This document shows, in pieces, positions 1 through 10,814 of a stretch of 64,000 nucleotides of DNA (positions within the stretch are counted from its first letter, which is position 1; each line of letters starts with the position of its first letter). Source of the stretch: Dorea sp. D27. GTDB taxonomy: Bacteria > Bacillota > Clostridia > Lachnospirales > Lachnospiraceae. A model generated the notes under the pieces. It ran no database searches. It worked only from the letters and a program-made list of their open reading frames with translations, and was not told where the DNA came from. The translations under genes were made by a program, and so were the position numbers. The stretch is taken from assembly GCF_001185345.1 (NCBI RefSeq), contig NZ_KQ236743.1, positions 622,857 to 686,856 of the forward strand, in the 5' to 3' direction.

Positions 1-1
1 C

Positions 2-1000
2 ATTGTACTTCTCGTTCTATCCGCCATACAGTATGCTTATGTGGCGGGGACAGACCATGTCGTACGTGCCAGATTTGAAGGGGGTACCGTGCTTGCGGCC
101 CAGTTGGATGATTACTATGAACAGCGCAGCAAGGCAGACCGGAGCGGCAAAAAGCAAAACGGAGCTATTCCGTACGTGACACTGTGGAACATGAAAGAAG
201 GGATAGAGGTTGCTGCGGAAGAATATACCGCTGAAGAACGCTTTTCCTTAATAGAAGGATATGGAAATCTGGAGCAGATATTGCCGGGGCAGAAGCTGGA
301 GGGCATGTATCCTCCAAAAAGCGATACCGAAGGCTGTGCGGTCAGTGACGCGGGCGCCAGAGCGCTGTTCGGCAGCAGCCGCGTGTTGGGGAAAGTGCTG
401 CATGTGGACGGCAGGGAATATATCATCAGAGGAATTATAAAAGACGTCAGAAATATGCTCTGGATACAGAACAAGGCGGCCGAGGGGTTCCCTTATATGG
501 AAATGGAATACCCAGACAAAACGTCTGCCTCTGAGGCAATGGAATGGCTGGAGCAGCAAGGATTCGGCGTCCCGGCTGTCATATTGCCGGGATGCGATTA
601 TTCGGCTTTTAACTTCTTATTTCTGACGCTGCCGCTCTGGCTTGTCGTTCTCTGGCTCTATGCTGCGGTAAGAAGGCGTATCAATGTGGCAGAGCAGAAG
701 TATGTAAGGGCGGTGCTTTCGGCGGCGTGGGGCATCGGTCTCGCTGTTCTCATCTTTGCCGGCATCGGATACAGCTTCCGCTTTGGACTGGATTATATCC
801 CGCCGAAATGGTCTGACTTCAGCTTCTACGGCAAGAAGGCTTCGGCGCTGGCAGACATGCACACGAAGCTGGCACAGATGAAGCCGCTGCCGGGCGATGC
901 GCAGCTACTGAATCACAGCCGGCATTGTGCGTATCTCGCCTGGGGAAGCCTCTTTTTTACGGCGTGGGCAATCGTAAGTGTAAGACGGAACCGCTGCTGA
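2..1000 (+). CDS. membrane protein with MacB-like extracytoplasmic domain (5' end outside window)
   Basis: The reading frame is open from base 2, so the true start lies upstream of the window. A GTG at 41 is only an internal candidate. The first residues are hydrophobic and look like the end of a membrane anchor. A soluble stretch follows, with a segment around 330-450 (SDAGARALFG, then VDGREYIIRGII) typical of the MacB periplasmic core of ABC-transporter permeases. Two or three further hydrophobic segments lie at roughly 600-830 and 930-990. It is probably a permease-type or accessory membrane protein, but the partner ATPase is not in view. It is transcribed towards hrcA but separated from it by a terminator. 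Confidence 0.6.
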   Translation: MVLLVLSAIQYAYVAGTDHVVRARFEGGTVLAAQLDDYYEQRSKADRSGKKQNGAIPYVTLWNMKEGIEVAAEEYTAEERFSLIEGYGNLEQILPGQKLEGMYPPKSDTEGCAVSDAGARALFGSSRVLGKVLHVDGREYIIRGIIKDVRNMLWIQNKAAEGFPYMEMEYPDKTSASEAMEWLEQQGFGVPAVILPGCDYSAFNFLFLTLPLWLVVLWLYAAVRRRINVAEQKYVRAVLSAAWGIGLAVLIFAGIGYSFRFGLDYIPPKWSDFSFYGKKASALADMHTKLAQMKPLPGDAQLLNHSRHCAYLAWGSLFFTAWAIVSVRRNRC

Positions 1001-1017
1001 TCACTTATATTTTTAGA

Positions 1018-1052
1018 TTCAGTATAGCATATAAATGCTGTGCTGAATTTTT
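1018..1052 (+). terminator. rho-independent terminator
   Basis: The outer stem TTCAG/CTGAA and inner stem AGCAT/ATGCT are followed by a run of T. It ends the upstream membrane-protein transcript before the heat-shock promoter. Confidence 0.65.
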
Positions 1053-1083
1053 GCGTTTCTATCTAAAAAAAGTATAAACAGTG

Positions 1084-1112
1084 TTGACAAATAAAATCTA
1101 TAGTGATACATT
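1084..1112 (+). promoter_or_regulatory. sigma-A promoter of the hrcA operon
   Basis: The -35 box TTGACA (1084-1089) is followed after 17 bases by TACATT (1107-1112), which has an upstream TG (extended -10). It lies directly upstream of the CIRCE element. Confidence 0.75.
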
Positions 1113-1126
1113 TATAAACGAAGATA

Positions 1127-1153
1127 TTAGCACTCGGTTTAAAAGAGTGCTAA
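1127..1153 (+). promoter_or_regulatory. CIRCE operator (HrcA binding site)
   Basis: This is a perfect inverted repeat, TTAGCACTC (1127-1135) and GAGTGCTAA (1145-1153), separated by 9 bases. It is the exact consensus of the CIRCE element bound by HrcA. Its place just downstream of the promoter implies negative autoregulation of the hrcA-grpE-dnaK-dnaJ operon. Confidence 0.97.
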
Positions 1154-1185
1154 CAGGCTGGAAATCCGGTAAAGGAGGCGAATAG

Positions 1186-2229
1186 ATGGTATCAGAACAC
1201 GGGCTGGATGAACGTAAGATGAAGATACTCCACGCGATTATCCAGAACTATCTGGAGACCGGAGAACCGGTAGGTTCCAGAACCATTTCCAAGTATACCG
1301 ACCTGAATCTCAGTTCTGCCACGATCAGGAATGAGATGTCTGATCTGGAAGAGATGGGATACATCTTGCAGCCCCATACATCGGCAGGGCGGATTCCTTC
1401 AGACCGGGGATACAGGCTATATGTAGATATGCTGATGGAGGAAAAGGAACAGGAACTGAATGAGATGCAGGAACAGATGCTAGACAAGGCAGACAAGATG
1501 GATCTGCTCCTGAAGCAGGCGGCAAAAGTGCTGGCGAACAGTACGAATTATGCGACCATGGTATCCACACCGCTCAACAGCGGCAACAAAATCAAGTTCC
1601 TTCAGCTCTCGCAGGTTGATGAGGAGCAGATAATCGCAGTCATCGTTCTCGGAGGAAATGTCATCAAGAACAAGATCATCGACATGGAGGAGCCCGTCAG
1701 CAATGAAAATCTGCTGAAGCTGAACATGCTGCTGAACACGACGCTGAACGGCATGTCCATAGAAGATATCAATCTCGGCCTGATAGCAAGGCTGAAAGAG
1801 CAGGCCGGCATACACAGCGAGGTCATCGCCCATGTGCTGGACGCGGTAGCTGATGTGATACAGGTTGATGATGAGATGCAGATATATACAAGCGGTGCCA
1901 CGAATATTTTCAAGTATCCGGAGCTCAGCGACAAGCAGAGCGCGCAGGAAATTATCAGTGCTTTTGAAGAAAAGCAGCAGCTGACAGAACTGGTAACCCA
2001 GACGCTGTCCAAGGAGGACAACACGGGCATCCAGGTATATATAGGAGATGAAACGCCGGTACAGACGATGAAGGACTGCAGCGTAGTGACCGCGACCTAT
2101 GAATTAGGTGAAGGGATGAAGGGAACGATAGGTATTATCGGACCGAAGCGGATGGATTATGAACATGTGCTCAAATCTATGAAGAAGCTGCAGAACGAGC
2201 TGGATCAGATGTTTCATAATAATGACTAG
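1186..2229 (+). CDS. hrcA: heat-inducible transcription repressor HrcA
   Basis: HrcA represses class I heat-shock genes by binding CIRCE, and GroEL tunes its activity in the studied species. The 347-residue length fits the family. The first 75 or so residues form a winged helix with the typical segment TGEPVGSRT, and the characteristic HTSAGRIPSDRGYR follows. The remainder is the dimerisation and GAF-like inserted domain. The ATG at 1186 is preceded by AAAGGAGG. A perfect CIRCE lies 33 bases upstream of the start and grpE follows closely. No anomalies were seen. Confidence 0.97.
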   Translation: MVSEHGLDERKMKILHAIIQNYLETGEPVGSRTISKYTDLNLSSATIRNEMSDLEEMGYILQPHTSAGRIPSDRGYRLYVDMLMEEKEQELNEMQEQMLDKADKMDLLLKQAAKVLANSTNYATMVSTPLNSGNKIKFLQLSQVDEEQIIAVIVLGGNVIKNKIIDMEEPVSNENLLKLNMLLNTTLNGMSIEDINLGLIARLKEQAGIHSEVIAHVLDAVADVIQVDDEMQIYTSGATNIFKYPELSDKQSAQEIISAFEEKQQLTELVTQTLSKEDNTGIQVYIGDETPVQTMKDCSVVTATYELGEGMKGTIGIIGPKRMDYEHVLKSMKKLQNELDQMFHNND

Positions 2230-2246
2230 GAAAGGTGGAAGAACCC

Positions 2247-2963
2247 TTGGAAAATAATCAGGAAAACAAAACGAAAGAAGACATGGTAAAAGAGGCAGTG
2301 GAAGAAGCGAGGAAGGCGGCAACCGAAGCGGCGGACGATCAGTCCGGAGGACAGGATAAGGCCGGGGCATCCGGAGACGGCTGCAGTGAGCCGGATTGTG
2401 CAGACACAGATGCAGCAGATACGAACTGTACTGACGGCAGCGCAGACGGCTGCACGGATCAGGACTCCGATGAGGACGATAAGGCTGACAAGAAAGTAAA
2501 AAAATTTGGCAAGAAGGCTAAGAAAGATAAAAAAGATGAAAAGATTGAAGAGCTGACGGACAGACTCACCCGTCAGATGGCAGAGTTTGATAACTTCCGC
2601 AAGCGTACGGATAAGGAGAAATCCCAGATGTACGAGATAGGGGCGAAAGATATCATAGAAAAAATACTTCCGGTCGTAGATAACTTCGAGCGCGGGCTTG
2701 ACGCGGCATCTGAGGAGGAAAAGGAAAATCCGTTCGTACAGGGGATGGATAAAATCTACAAACAGCTTATGACTACTCTGGAAGAGATAGGGGTGAAGCC
2801 GATCGAGGCCGTAGGCCAGGAGTTCAACCCGGATTTCCACAATGCTGTGATGCATGTGGATGACGAAGCGCTCGGCGAGAACATTATCGCGGAGGAATTC
2901 CAGAAAGGTTATATGTACCGTGACTCTGTTGTGAGGCACAGTATGGTAAAAGTAGCTAACTAA
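2247..2963 (+). CDS. grpE: nucleotide exchange factor GrpE
   Basis: GrpE exchanges ADP for ATP on DnaK. I place the start at TTG 2247, because AAAGGTGG (2231-2238) lies at ideal distance and would itself be overlapped by the alternative GTG at 2235. The product is 238 residues. The N-terminal third is very acidic and low in complexity (Asp, Ala, Cys, Gly). It is followed by a lysine-rich stretch, a long coiled coil (EFDNFRKRTDKE) and the C-terminal beta domain that contacts DnaK (NPDFHNAVMH, then GYMYRDSVVRHSMVKV). The unusually long acidic Cys-containing leader is probably disordered. Confidence 0.95.
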   Translation: MENNQENKTKEDMVKEAVEEARKAATEAADDQSGGQDKAGASGDGCSEPDCADTDAADTNCTDGSADGCTDQDSDEDDKADKKVKKFGKKAKKDKKDEKIEELTDRLTRQMAEFDNFRKRTDKEKSQMYEIGAKDIIEKILPVVDNFERGLDAASEEEKENPFVQGMDKIYKQLMTTLEEIGVKPIEAVGQEFNPDFHNAVMHVDDEALGENIIAEEFQKGYMYRDSVVRHSMVKVAN

Positions 2964-2971
2964 CATTTTAA

Positions 2972-4882
<1,911 letters not shown>

Positions 4883-5002
4883 GAGCACTTGGCAATACGG
4901 TTATAGCCCGGTGAGAGAAGGCTGTTCCGGGGAACCTGGCGGTAAAAGCCTGGTCTCCCGGAACTTGTCTTTGTCGACTTCCATGAAAGAAAGGGATGAA
5001 CA

Positions 5003-6190
5003 ATGGCGGAATCAAAGAGAGATTACTATGAAGTGCTCGGCGTCAGCAAAGATGCTGACGATGCGACTTTAAAGAAGGCATACAGGCAGGTAGCCAAGAA
5101 ATATCACCCTGACATGAACCCCGGTGACGCGGAGGCGGAGAAGAAGTTCAAGGAAGCGTCTGAAGCCTACGCAGTCCTTAGTGACCCCGAAAAGCGCCGC
5201 CAGTATGACCAGTTCGGACATGCGGCCTTTGAAGGCGGGGCAGGCGGCGCCGGAGGGTTTGGCGGCTTTGACTTTGGCGGAGCAGATTTCAGTGATATAT
5301 TCGGTGACATATTCGGAGACCTGTTTGGCGGCAGCGGCCGGCGCGGCCGTGGCAGCCAGGGACCGATGAAGGGCATGAATATCCGCAAGAGTGTCAGGAT
5401 CACGTTTGAAGAGGCAGTGTTCGGCTGTGAGAAAGAGATAGAGGTGGTGCTCAAAGACCCGTGTCCGAAATGCAGTGGTACAGGTGCCAAGCAGGGGACC
5501 TCGCCTGAGACGTGCTCTAAGTGCGGAGGCAAAGGACAGGTCGTCTATACGCAGCAGTCATTCTTCGGGACAGTACAGAACGTACAGACATGTCCGGACT
5601 GTCACGGAACAGGCAAGATTATCAGGGAGAAGTGCCCGGACTGCTCCGGCACAGGCTTTGTGGCTTCTAAGAAGAAAATAGCAGTATCAATCCCGGCAGG
5701 CATCGACAACGGACAGAGCGTGCGGATCCGTGAAAAAGGCGAACCGGGGACGAACGGCGGACCGAGGGGAGACCTTCTTGTGGAGGTGGTTGTCTCCAGG
5801 CATCCGATATTCCAGCGGCAAGATATGCACATATTCTCAACCGTTCCGATTTCATTTGCCCAGGCTGCACTCGGTGCAGATGTGAAGATCAAGACGGTGG
5901 ACGGTGACGTGCTCTATACTGTCAAGCCGGGGACGAAGACAGATACGAAAGTACGCCTGAAAGGAAAGGGCGTGCCTTCGATCCGCAACTCCCAAGTGCG
6001 GGGTGACCACTATGTCACTCTGGTCATCCAGACACCGGAACACTTAAGCTCCGAGGCGAAAGAGGCGCTGCGCAAGTTCGACGCCCTCGCCGGAAATACG
6101 CTGAATCAGAACAATGACGAAGGCACAAAAGGAACAAAAGGAAAAAAGAAAGGCTTTATGGGCAAGATGAAAGAAGCCTTTGACGATTAG
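5003..6190 (+). CDS. dnaJ: chaperone protein DnaJ (Hsp40)
   Basis: DnaJ delivers clients to DnaK and stimulates its ATPase. The 395 residues have the full type I layout. The J domain (residues 1-70) carries the HPD motif in KYHPDMN. A Gly/Phe-rich linker follows at about 75-115. The zinc domain has four CxxCxGxG repeats ([32 protein letters not shown]). C-terminal substrate domains complete it. It sits 120 bases after dnaK. That gap holds a long imperfect hairpin (4924-4931 with 4957-4964) without a T tract, so read-through is likely, perhaps with RNA processing. Confidence 0.97.
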   Translation: MAESKRDYYEVLGVSKDADDATLKKAYRQVAKKYHPDMNPGDAEAEKKFKEASEAYAVLSDPEKRRQYDQFGHAAFEGGAGGAGGFGGFDFGGADFSDIFGDIFGDLFGGSGRRGRGSQGPMKGMNIRKSVRITFEEAVFGCEKEIEVVLKDPCPKCSGTGAKQGTSPETCSKCGGKGQVVYTQQSFFGTVQNVQTCPDCHGTGKIIREKCPDCSGTGFVASKKKIAVSIPAGIDNGQSVRIREKGEPGTNGGPRGDLLVEVVVSRHPIFQRQDMHIFSTVPISFAQAALGADVKIKTVDGDVLYTVKPGTKTDTKVRLKGKGVPSIRNSQVRGDHYVTLVIQTPEHLSSEAKEALRKFDALAGNTLNQNNDEGTKGTKGKKKGFMGKMKEAFDD

Positions 6191-6197
6191 AAGGCTG

Positions 6198-6231
6198 AAC
6201 CCCGGAAAACGTTGGTTTTCCGGGGTTTTTT
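6198..6231 (+). terminator. rho-independent terminator of the dnaK operon
   Basis: The 13-bp stem AACCCCGGAAAAC (6198-6210) and GTTTTCCGGGGTT (6215-6227) has a 4-base loop and is followed by T residues. It lies 7 bases after the dnaJ stop. Confidence 0.93.
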
Positions 6232-6342
6232 GCGGCTGCCCGGCCTGCGCTTGCGGATATTGCTGAAAAGCCGGGCGCAAAAGGAACGGGCCGTAGCCGA
6301 AAAAGCCGTCTCTGTAATGCTTTATCGAAATAATTCAATGCA

Positions 6343-6377
6343 TGTCCCTCCATGTCCCTTCGTTATCTGGTAAGATA
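6343..6377 (+). promoter_or_regulatory. promoter-like module with tandem TGTCCC, copy 1
   Basis: TGTCCC occurs twice, 10 bases apart (6343-6348 and 6353-6358). After 12 bases comes TAAGAT (6371-6376), some 30 bases upstream of the collagen-like gene start at 6408. The same arrangement with identical spacing precedes the next gene. It does not match a standard sigma-A -35 box. An alternative sigma factor or an activator site is possible (inference). Confidence 0.5.
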
Positions 6378-6407
6378 CCGATATCATATGATAAGGAGGA
6401 ATAATAA

Positions 6408-6977
6408 ATGAGTGACAACAGATTTTTATTGGAAGTATACGTGGGTGAAAATGGTAACTGGTATATGAATGACGTCGATACAGGTGCGAAAGCACAAGGA
6501 GAGCCAGGGGAAGACGGTATTACTCCACATATCGGTGAAAATGGCAACTGGTTTGTCGGGAATGCAGATACAAACGTGCCGGCAACCGGCCCTCAAGGGC
6601 CGAATAGCGCAGACTTGATTTTTACCGGTTCCGGACAGACGGTCGAAGAAGCCATCAATAGTATCAAATCTTTAGAAGAAAAAACGCTATCTGACTGTAC
6701 ACAGGTAAATGCAGCTTTACTGGGCAAAGGAATATCAATAGTTAGAAGAAATGGGATAGTAACTCTATCATTCACTTTAAATATAGGTAACGCTCGTATA
6801 CCGATTTACGAGACTTTATTCAAATTACCAGCAGGATATGAACCAGCAAAAACATATTTTAGCAGTTTACTAGGCGGAGATAGTTTTATTTCTATTAATA
6901 CGGATGGGTACGTGCAGGCCCAAAGGGAATTAAGTGGCTGGATGACTTTATCTGCAACATATCTCTGCAAAAACTAA
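6408..6977 (+). CDS. short collagen-like fibre or surface protein
   Basis: The 189-residue protein starts at ATG 6408 behind AAGGAGG. The N-terminal part holds two copies of a motif of the form ENGNWY/F followed by a D-T pair (near residues 13-22 and 45-57). These flank a short Gly-Glu-Pro-Gly-Glu-Asp-Gly run and a Gly-Pro-Gln-Gly-Pro remnant. The C-terminal 110 residues look like a beta-rich tail-fibre tip or receptor-binding domain. There is no signal peptide or LPXTG anchor. The N-terminal module is shared with the next gene, so the two are paralogues differing in collagen length and head domain. The function is unknown; surface or spore decoration, or a fibre, are options. Confidence 0.6.
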   Translation: MSDNRFLLEVYVGENGNWYMNDVDTGAKAQGEPGEDGITPHIGENGNWFVGNADTNVPATGPQGPNSADLIFTGSGQTVEEAINSIKSLEEKTLSDCTQVNAALLGKGISIVRRNGIVTLSFTLNIGNARIPIYETLFKLPAGYEPAKTYFSSLLGGDSFISINTDGYVQAQRELSGWMTLSATYLCKN

Positions 6978-7005
6978 GACAGTTAAAAAATGTAAAATAC
7001 ATAAC

Positions 7006-7040
7006 TGTCCCTCTATGTCCCGTCAATAGGCGGTAATATT
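7006..7040 (+). promoter_or_regulatory. promoter-like module with tandem TGTCCC, copy 2
   Basis: TGTCCC at 7006-7011 and 7016-7021 is followed after 12 bases by TAATAT (7034-7039). The arrangement matches the module in front of the previous gene, and the start codon lies 49 bases downstream of the second TGTCCC. The repetition at two paralogous genes argues for real control elements. Confidence 0.5.
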
Positions 7041-7069
7041 CTAGCAACAAGAATAAGGAGGATAACTAA

Positions 7070-7888
7070 ATGAATGAAACAACAAGCTTCATACCGGAGA
7101 TTTACATCGGTGGGAACGGAAACTGGTACATCAATGACTACGACACAGGTGTCAGGGCAAGAGGAGAGGATGGCATCACGCCTCACATCGGGGCCAACGG
7201 CAACTGGTTTATAGGAGAGACAGACACTCAGGTAGCGGCGGCCGGTCCAAAAGGTGATAAGGGTGACCGAGGCGATACCGGTCCAATGGGTCCCCAGGGC
7301 CTGACCGGAGCCACGGGTCCCCAGGGATTGACAGGCCCTCAGGGGTTGACGGGACCACAAGGACCTACAGGAGCTACCGGTCCACAGGGGGCCACAGGAC
7401 CAAAAGGTGACACTGGCGCAGCCGGCCCGCAGGGACCGACTGGCGCTACAGGACCGAAAGGTGACCCGGGCGCCGCAGGACCACAAGGGTTACAGGGAAT
7501 CCCGGGGCCCAAGGGGGATAAAGGAGATGAGGGACCGGCAGGCCCAGTGAATATCGCGAACAATCTTGAGACTTTGGAAGAGGGATTCGCTCTGGATGCG
7601 CGACAGGGTAAGGTTTTGAATGGTAAATTTCCAATATTTAAAACTCAGAGTATTGCAATCGGATCCATACCTGGGAACACAGCTAAAGAAGTAGCCGTTT
7701 CTCTTAATATCCCTGACGGATATAAACTAATTACTTGGATTCCAAGAGGAGTATCCGGTAGTTCAGGGAAACTTCACCTGAATGGTTGGGGAGGTAACAA
7801 TAGCGTCTATACATTTGGCGTAGCAAACTGTAGTACAAGTATGGCCTCTGGAACGTTACATATCATACTAATTTGTGAAAAATTGTAA
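7070..7888 (+). CDS. collagen-like repeat protein
   Basis: The 272-residue protein starts at ATG 7070 behind AAGGAGG. Residues 1-60 repeat the GNGNWY and GANGNWF modules of the preceding protein. A collagen-like Gly-X-Y tract follows (about residues 58-165), rich in GPQG, GPKGD and GATG triplets. The C-terminal globular domain of about 110 residues is different from that of the neighbour. No secretion signal or wall anchor is visible. Collagen-like stalks with variable heads are used in exosporium filaments (BclA type), surface proteins and phage fibres. The context, between heat-shock genes and glycogen metabolism, does not decide between these. Confidence 0.7.
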   Translation: MNETTSFIPEIYIGGNGNWYINDYDTGVRARGEDGITPHIGANGNWFIGETDTQVAAAGPKGDKGDRGDTGPMGPQGLTGATGPQGLTGPQGLTGPQGPTGATGPQGATGPKGDTGAAGPQGPTGATGPKGDPGAAGPQGLQGIPGPKGDKGDEGPAGPVNIANNLETLEEGFALDARQGKVLNGKFPIFKTQSIAIGSIPGNTAKEVAVSLNIPDGYKLITWIPRGVSGSSGKLHLNGWGGNNSVYTFGVANCSTSMASGTLHIILICEKL

Positions 7889-7979
7889 TTCTAATTTGCA
7901 GAGGACCAGTAACGACTACCATCTATTTGTATAATAGAATCAAATGTAATTTATTTAGAGTAAGAATGTAACTGGTTAT

Positions 7980-8016
7980 AAACCTGCTTTCCTCTTTTTC
8001 AGAAGAAAGCAGGTTT
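7980..8016. terminator. stem-loop between convergent genes
   Basis: AAACCTGCTTTC (7980-7991) pairs perfectly with GAAAGCAGGTTT (8005-8016). It lies between the convergent collagen-like gene and glgX, with T/A-rich flanks, so it may act in both directions. The T tract on the plus strand is short. Confidence 0.6.
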
Positions 8017-8040
8017 CCTATGCACGCTACCTGTATGCAT

Positions 8041-10155
8041 TCACAAGGCAACGAACACTGCACAGGAACGGGAACCGGCAAGAAATGTATCATTTTCAAG
8101 GACGACAGGCGGGTTGTATGTCGTACCGTCCGGATTGCCGGTGTTGGCGGCTACATGCCAGCGGAGATGGTCGGGCAGAGCGGGAAGGGTAATGGCTACA
8201 GATTCCCAGAACGCATTGATGGCAATGTAGATGATGTCATCTGTCCTGCTGATGTCATCATAGCCGGCGTACATGATACCGATGACTTTCGTGTCTTTGT
8301 TGTAAGAGGAATCCCACGGTGTCTCACTATGGAGGCTTACTTCCGGCAGACCGTAGCGGTTCGGGCGGCATGTACCCCTGATGGAGGCATGCCGTCGGCG
8401 GAAATGAATCATATAGCGGAAGAAGAGGTAGACATCCTGATTTTTCTCCACCATATCCCAGTCGAGCCATGAGATTTCGTTGTCCTGGCAGTACGGGTTG
8501 TTGTTGCCATACTGGGTGTTGCAGAATTCATCTCCGGCAAGGAACATCGGTATGCCACGGCTGCACATGAGCACGAGACATGCATTCTGAATCATACGCT
8601 TTCGAAGAGAAGTTACCGCAGGGTCCGTAGTCTCTCCTTCCACACCGCAGTTCCAGCTGCGGTTGTCATTGCTTCCGTCTGTATTGTTCCAGCCGTTTGC
8701 CTCGTTGTGCTTTGTATTGTAAGCATATAAGTCATAGAGCGTGAAGCCGTCATGACAAGTGATAAAGTTGACGGATGCGTTCTTTCCGCGTGTATTCGGG
8801 TCATATAGGTCCGGCGATCCGATGATGCGCTGTGCCGCGGCTCCTGCACACCAGAGGCCGCCTTTTAGAAACTCCCGGATATCGTCCCGGTAGCGGCCAT
8901 TCCATTCAGACCACCGTCTCAAGTCAGAGAAATCACCGACCTGGTACAGTCCGCCCGCGTCCCACGCTTCGGCGATGAGCTTTGTATTGCCGAGAATCGG
9001 GTCGAAGGCAAGCGCTTTTACAAGCGGCGGATGTTCCATCGGGGAGCCATCCTCGTTCCGTCCGAGGATGGAGGCGAGGTCAAAGCGGAATCCGTCGATG
9101 CGGTAGGTTTCCACCCAATAGCGGAGGCAGTCGACAATCATCCGCTGGACGATGGGATGGTTGCAGTTCATCGTATTGCCGCACCCGCTGAAATTATAAT
9201 AGTAACCTTCCGGCGTGAGCATGTAGTAGATATTGTTGTCAAAACCTTTGAAGGAGAAGACAGGGCCCTTTTCGTCCCCTTCGGCAGTATGGTTGAAGAC
9301 GACATCCAGGATGACTTCCATGCCGTTGTCATGCAACGCCTTGACGAGCTGTTTCAGCTCCAGTCCTTCCCGGTTGTATTCTACGGCAGAGGAGTAACTG
9401 GTGTTTGGTGCAAAGAAGCTGACCGTACTGTACCCCCAGTAGTTGAGAAGCTCTCTTCCGTCTACGGTGCGTCTGTCCATCAGCTCGTCAAATTCAAAAA
9501 TCGGCATCAGTTCTATGGCATTCACGCCGAGATCTTTCAGGTACGGGATTTTTTCTATGATACCTTTGAAGGTTCCCGGTGCGGATACGTCTCCTGCCAT
9601 CTTGGTGAAGCCGCGGACGTGCATTTCATAGATGATGAGTTCATCGAACGGTATTCTTGACGGTGATTCGGCGCCCCAATAGAAGTTATTCCGAACGACC
9701 CGGGCGCGGTAACCTTTGGAATTTGATTTCCTGCCCCATGTGCTCTGCCCGGTGATAGCTTTGGCATATGGGTCTATCAGGATGTTGTCCTTGCAAAAGA
9801 GCAGCCCCTTTGCCGGATCATATGGTCCGTCGAGCCGGAAGGCATATTCAAATTCTTCCACATCAAGGCCAAAGATGAAGATGGAGAATACATGGCCGAT
9901 GCGGTAACAGTCCGGTACAGGAATGACTGCATAAGGTTCCGTCTCCATACGGTGATATAACAGTATCTCGCAGGAGATAGCCCCCTGGGAGTGCACGGTG
10001 AAGCTGACCCCGTTCGGCAGGGCCCAGGCTCCATTGTAATCATAGAAGCCGGGACGTACTTGGAATCCGTTTACCGTATCAAGCGGCTGCAGATGATGGT
10101 AAAGTGGTGCAAGTGGCGAATCCAGTCCAAGAGTATCATTGTCTAAACGTGCCAT
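8041..10155 (-). CDS. glgX: glycogen debranching enzyme GlgX-type (isoamylase/pullulanase family, GH13)
   Basis: The enzyme hydrolyses alpha-1,6 branch points of glycogen or limit dextrins in the cytoplasm. The 704 residues match the family. An N-terminal CBM48-like beta domain (residues about 20-130) precedes a GH13 barrel. The catalytic residues are visible: nucleophile Asp in FRFDLA (about 358), acid/base Glu in LIAEAWD (about 395) and the third Asp in CHDGFT (about 467). There is no signal peptide. It lies 32 bases downstream of a response regulator on the same strand, suggesting cotranscription with the two-component genes. The exact substrate is not determinable. Confidence 0.88.
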   Translation of the reverse strand: MARLDNDTLGLDSPLAPLYHHLQPLDTVNGFQVRPGFYDYNGAWALPNGVSFTVHSQGAISCEILLYHRMETEPYAVIPVPDCYRIGHVFSIFIFGLDVEEFEYAFRLDGPYDPAKGLLFCKDNILIDPYAKAITGQSTWGRKSNSKGYRARVVRNNFYWGAESPSRIPFDELIIYEMHVRGFTKMAGDVSAPGTFKGIIEKIPYLKDLGVNAIELMPIFEFDELMDRRTVDGRELLNYWGYSTVSFFAPNTSYSSAVEYNREGLELKQLVKALHDNGMEVILDVVFNHTAEGDEKGPVFSFKGFDNNIYYMLTPEGYYYNFSGCGNTMNCNHPIVQRMIVDCLRYWVETYRIDGFRFDLASILGRNEDGSPMEHPPLVKALAFDPILGNTKLIAEAWDAGGLYQVGDFSDLRRWSEWNGRYRDDIREFLKGGLWCAGAAAQRIIGSPDLYDPNTRGKNASVNFITCHDGFTLYDLYAYNTKHNEANGWNNTDGSNDNRSWNCGVEGETTDPAVTSLRKRMIQNACLVLMCSRGIPMFLAGDEFCNTQYGNNNPYCQDNEISWLDWDMVEKNQDVYLFFRYMIHFRRRHASIRGTCRPNRYGLPEVSLHSETPWDSSYNKDTKVIGIMYAGYDDISRTDDIIYIAINAFWESVAITLPALPDHLRWHVAANTGNPDGTTYNPPVVLENDTFLAGSRSCAVFVAL

Positions 10156-10187
10156 GCAGGTACCTCCTTGAAGTGAAAGATAAATGG

Positions 10188-10808
10188 TTACAGATGCTGG
10201 TAGTAGAAGACGGCCAGTTGTGTCCGGTCCCTGAGTTCCAGCTTTTCCAGGACATTGCTCAGGTAATTTCGCACCGTTCCTTCGCTCAGATACATTTTCT
10301 CTGCGATTTCCCTGTTGCTGAAGCCATCCGCGACGAGGGTGATCAGCGTGTATTCTTTTTCCCCGATATCATACGATGCATAGTCAAAGCCATTTTTCTG
10401 CTGCAGAAGATCCGGTATCTTGGACACGATTTCGGTCCCAAACACGGTCTGGCCCGTATATACGGCTTTGACGGCAGGGATGATACTGTTATAATCCTGT
10501 TTGAGCAGATAGCCTTTTACACCATATTTTAACGCTTTAACGATATATTCATCGTCTGAGAACGTGGTCAGAAGAAGGATCCGCGCCTCCGGGTATTCAG
10601 CCAGTATATGGCGGGATGCCTCGAGGCCATTCAGTCTTTTCATCCGGATATCCATCAGCAGCACATCAGGCCGCAGCTCGCTGTATAGCCGTACCGCGTC
10701 TTCACCGTCCTCGCCGAAGCCCGTCACATGAAGGGCGCCATCAGATTCGAGTATTGTCTTCAGTGCATTTGAGACGAGCATGTCATCGTCTATTACAAGT
10801 ATATCCAT
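10188..10808 (-). CDS. NarL/LuxR-family response regulator
   Basis: The 206-residue protein has a receiver domain (residues 1-118; acidic pair DDD near the N terminus, phospho-acceptor Asp near 52 in LLMDIRM, conserved Thr and Lys). A C-terminal LuxR helix-turn-helix follows (about 140-206; GFSNREIAEKMYLSEGTVRNYL). It is encoded 6 bases downstream of its histidine kinase. The divergent ABC-2 transporter operon starts beyond the kinase, so exporter control is the obvious role by analogy with similar DesK/LiaS-like systems (inference). Confidence 0.92.
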   Translation of the reverse strand: MDILVIDDDMLVSNALKTILESDGALHVTGFGEDGEDAVRLYSELRPDVLLMDIRMKRLNGLEASRHILAEYPEARILLLTTFSDDEYIVKALKYGVKGYLLKQDYNSIIPAVKAVYTGQTVFGTEIVSKIPDLLQQKNGFDYASYDIGEKEYTLITLVADGFSNREIAEKMYLSEGTVRNYLSNVLEKLELRDRTQLAVFYYQHL

Positions 10809-10814
10809 AGTCGT

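Noticed and set aside
4924-4964. Terminator between dnaK and dnaJ
   Set aside because: The hairpin has a long loop and no T tract, and dnaJ has no promoter of its own in the gap.
7250-7550. CRISPR-like or tandem DNA repeat
   Set aside because: The repetition is the Gly-X-Y codon pattern of a collagen-like protein, without conserved spacing of identical repeats.
9031-9660. Long open frame opposite glgX (209 codons)
   Set aside because: It lies wholly inside the well-supported debranching enzyme gene, on the other strand, without a ribosome site or domain.
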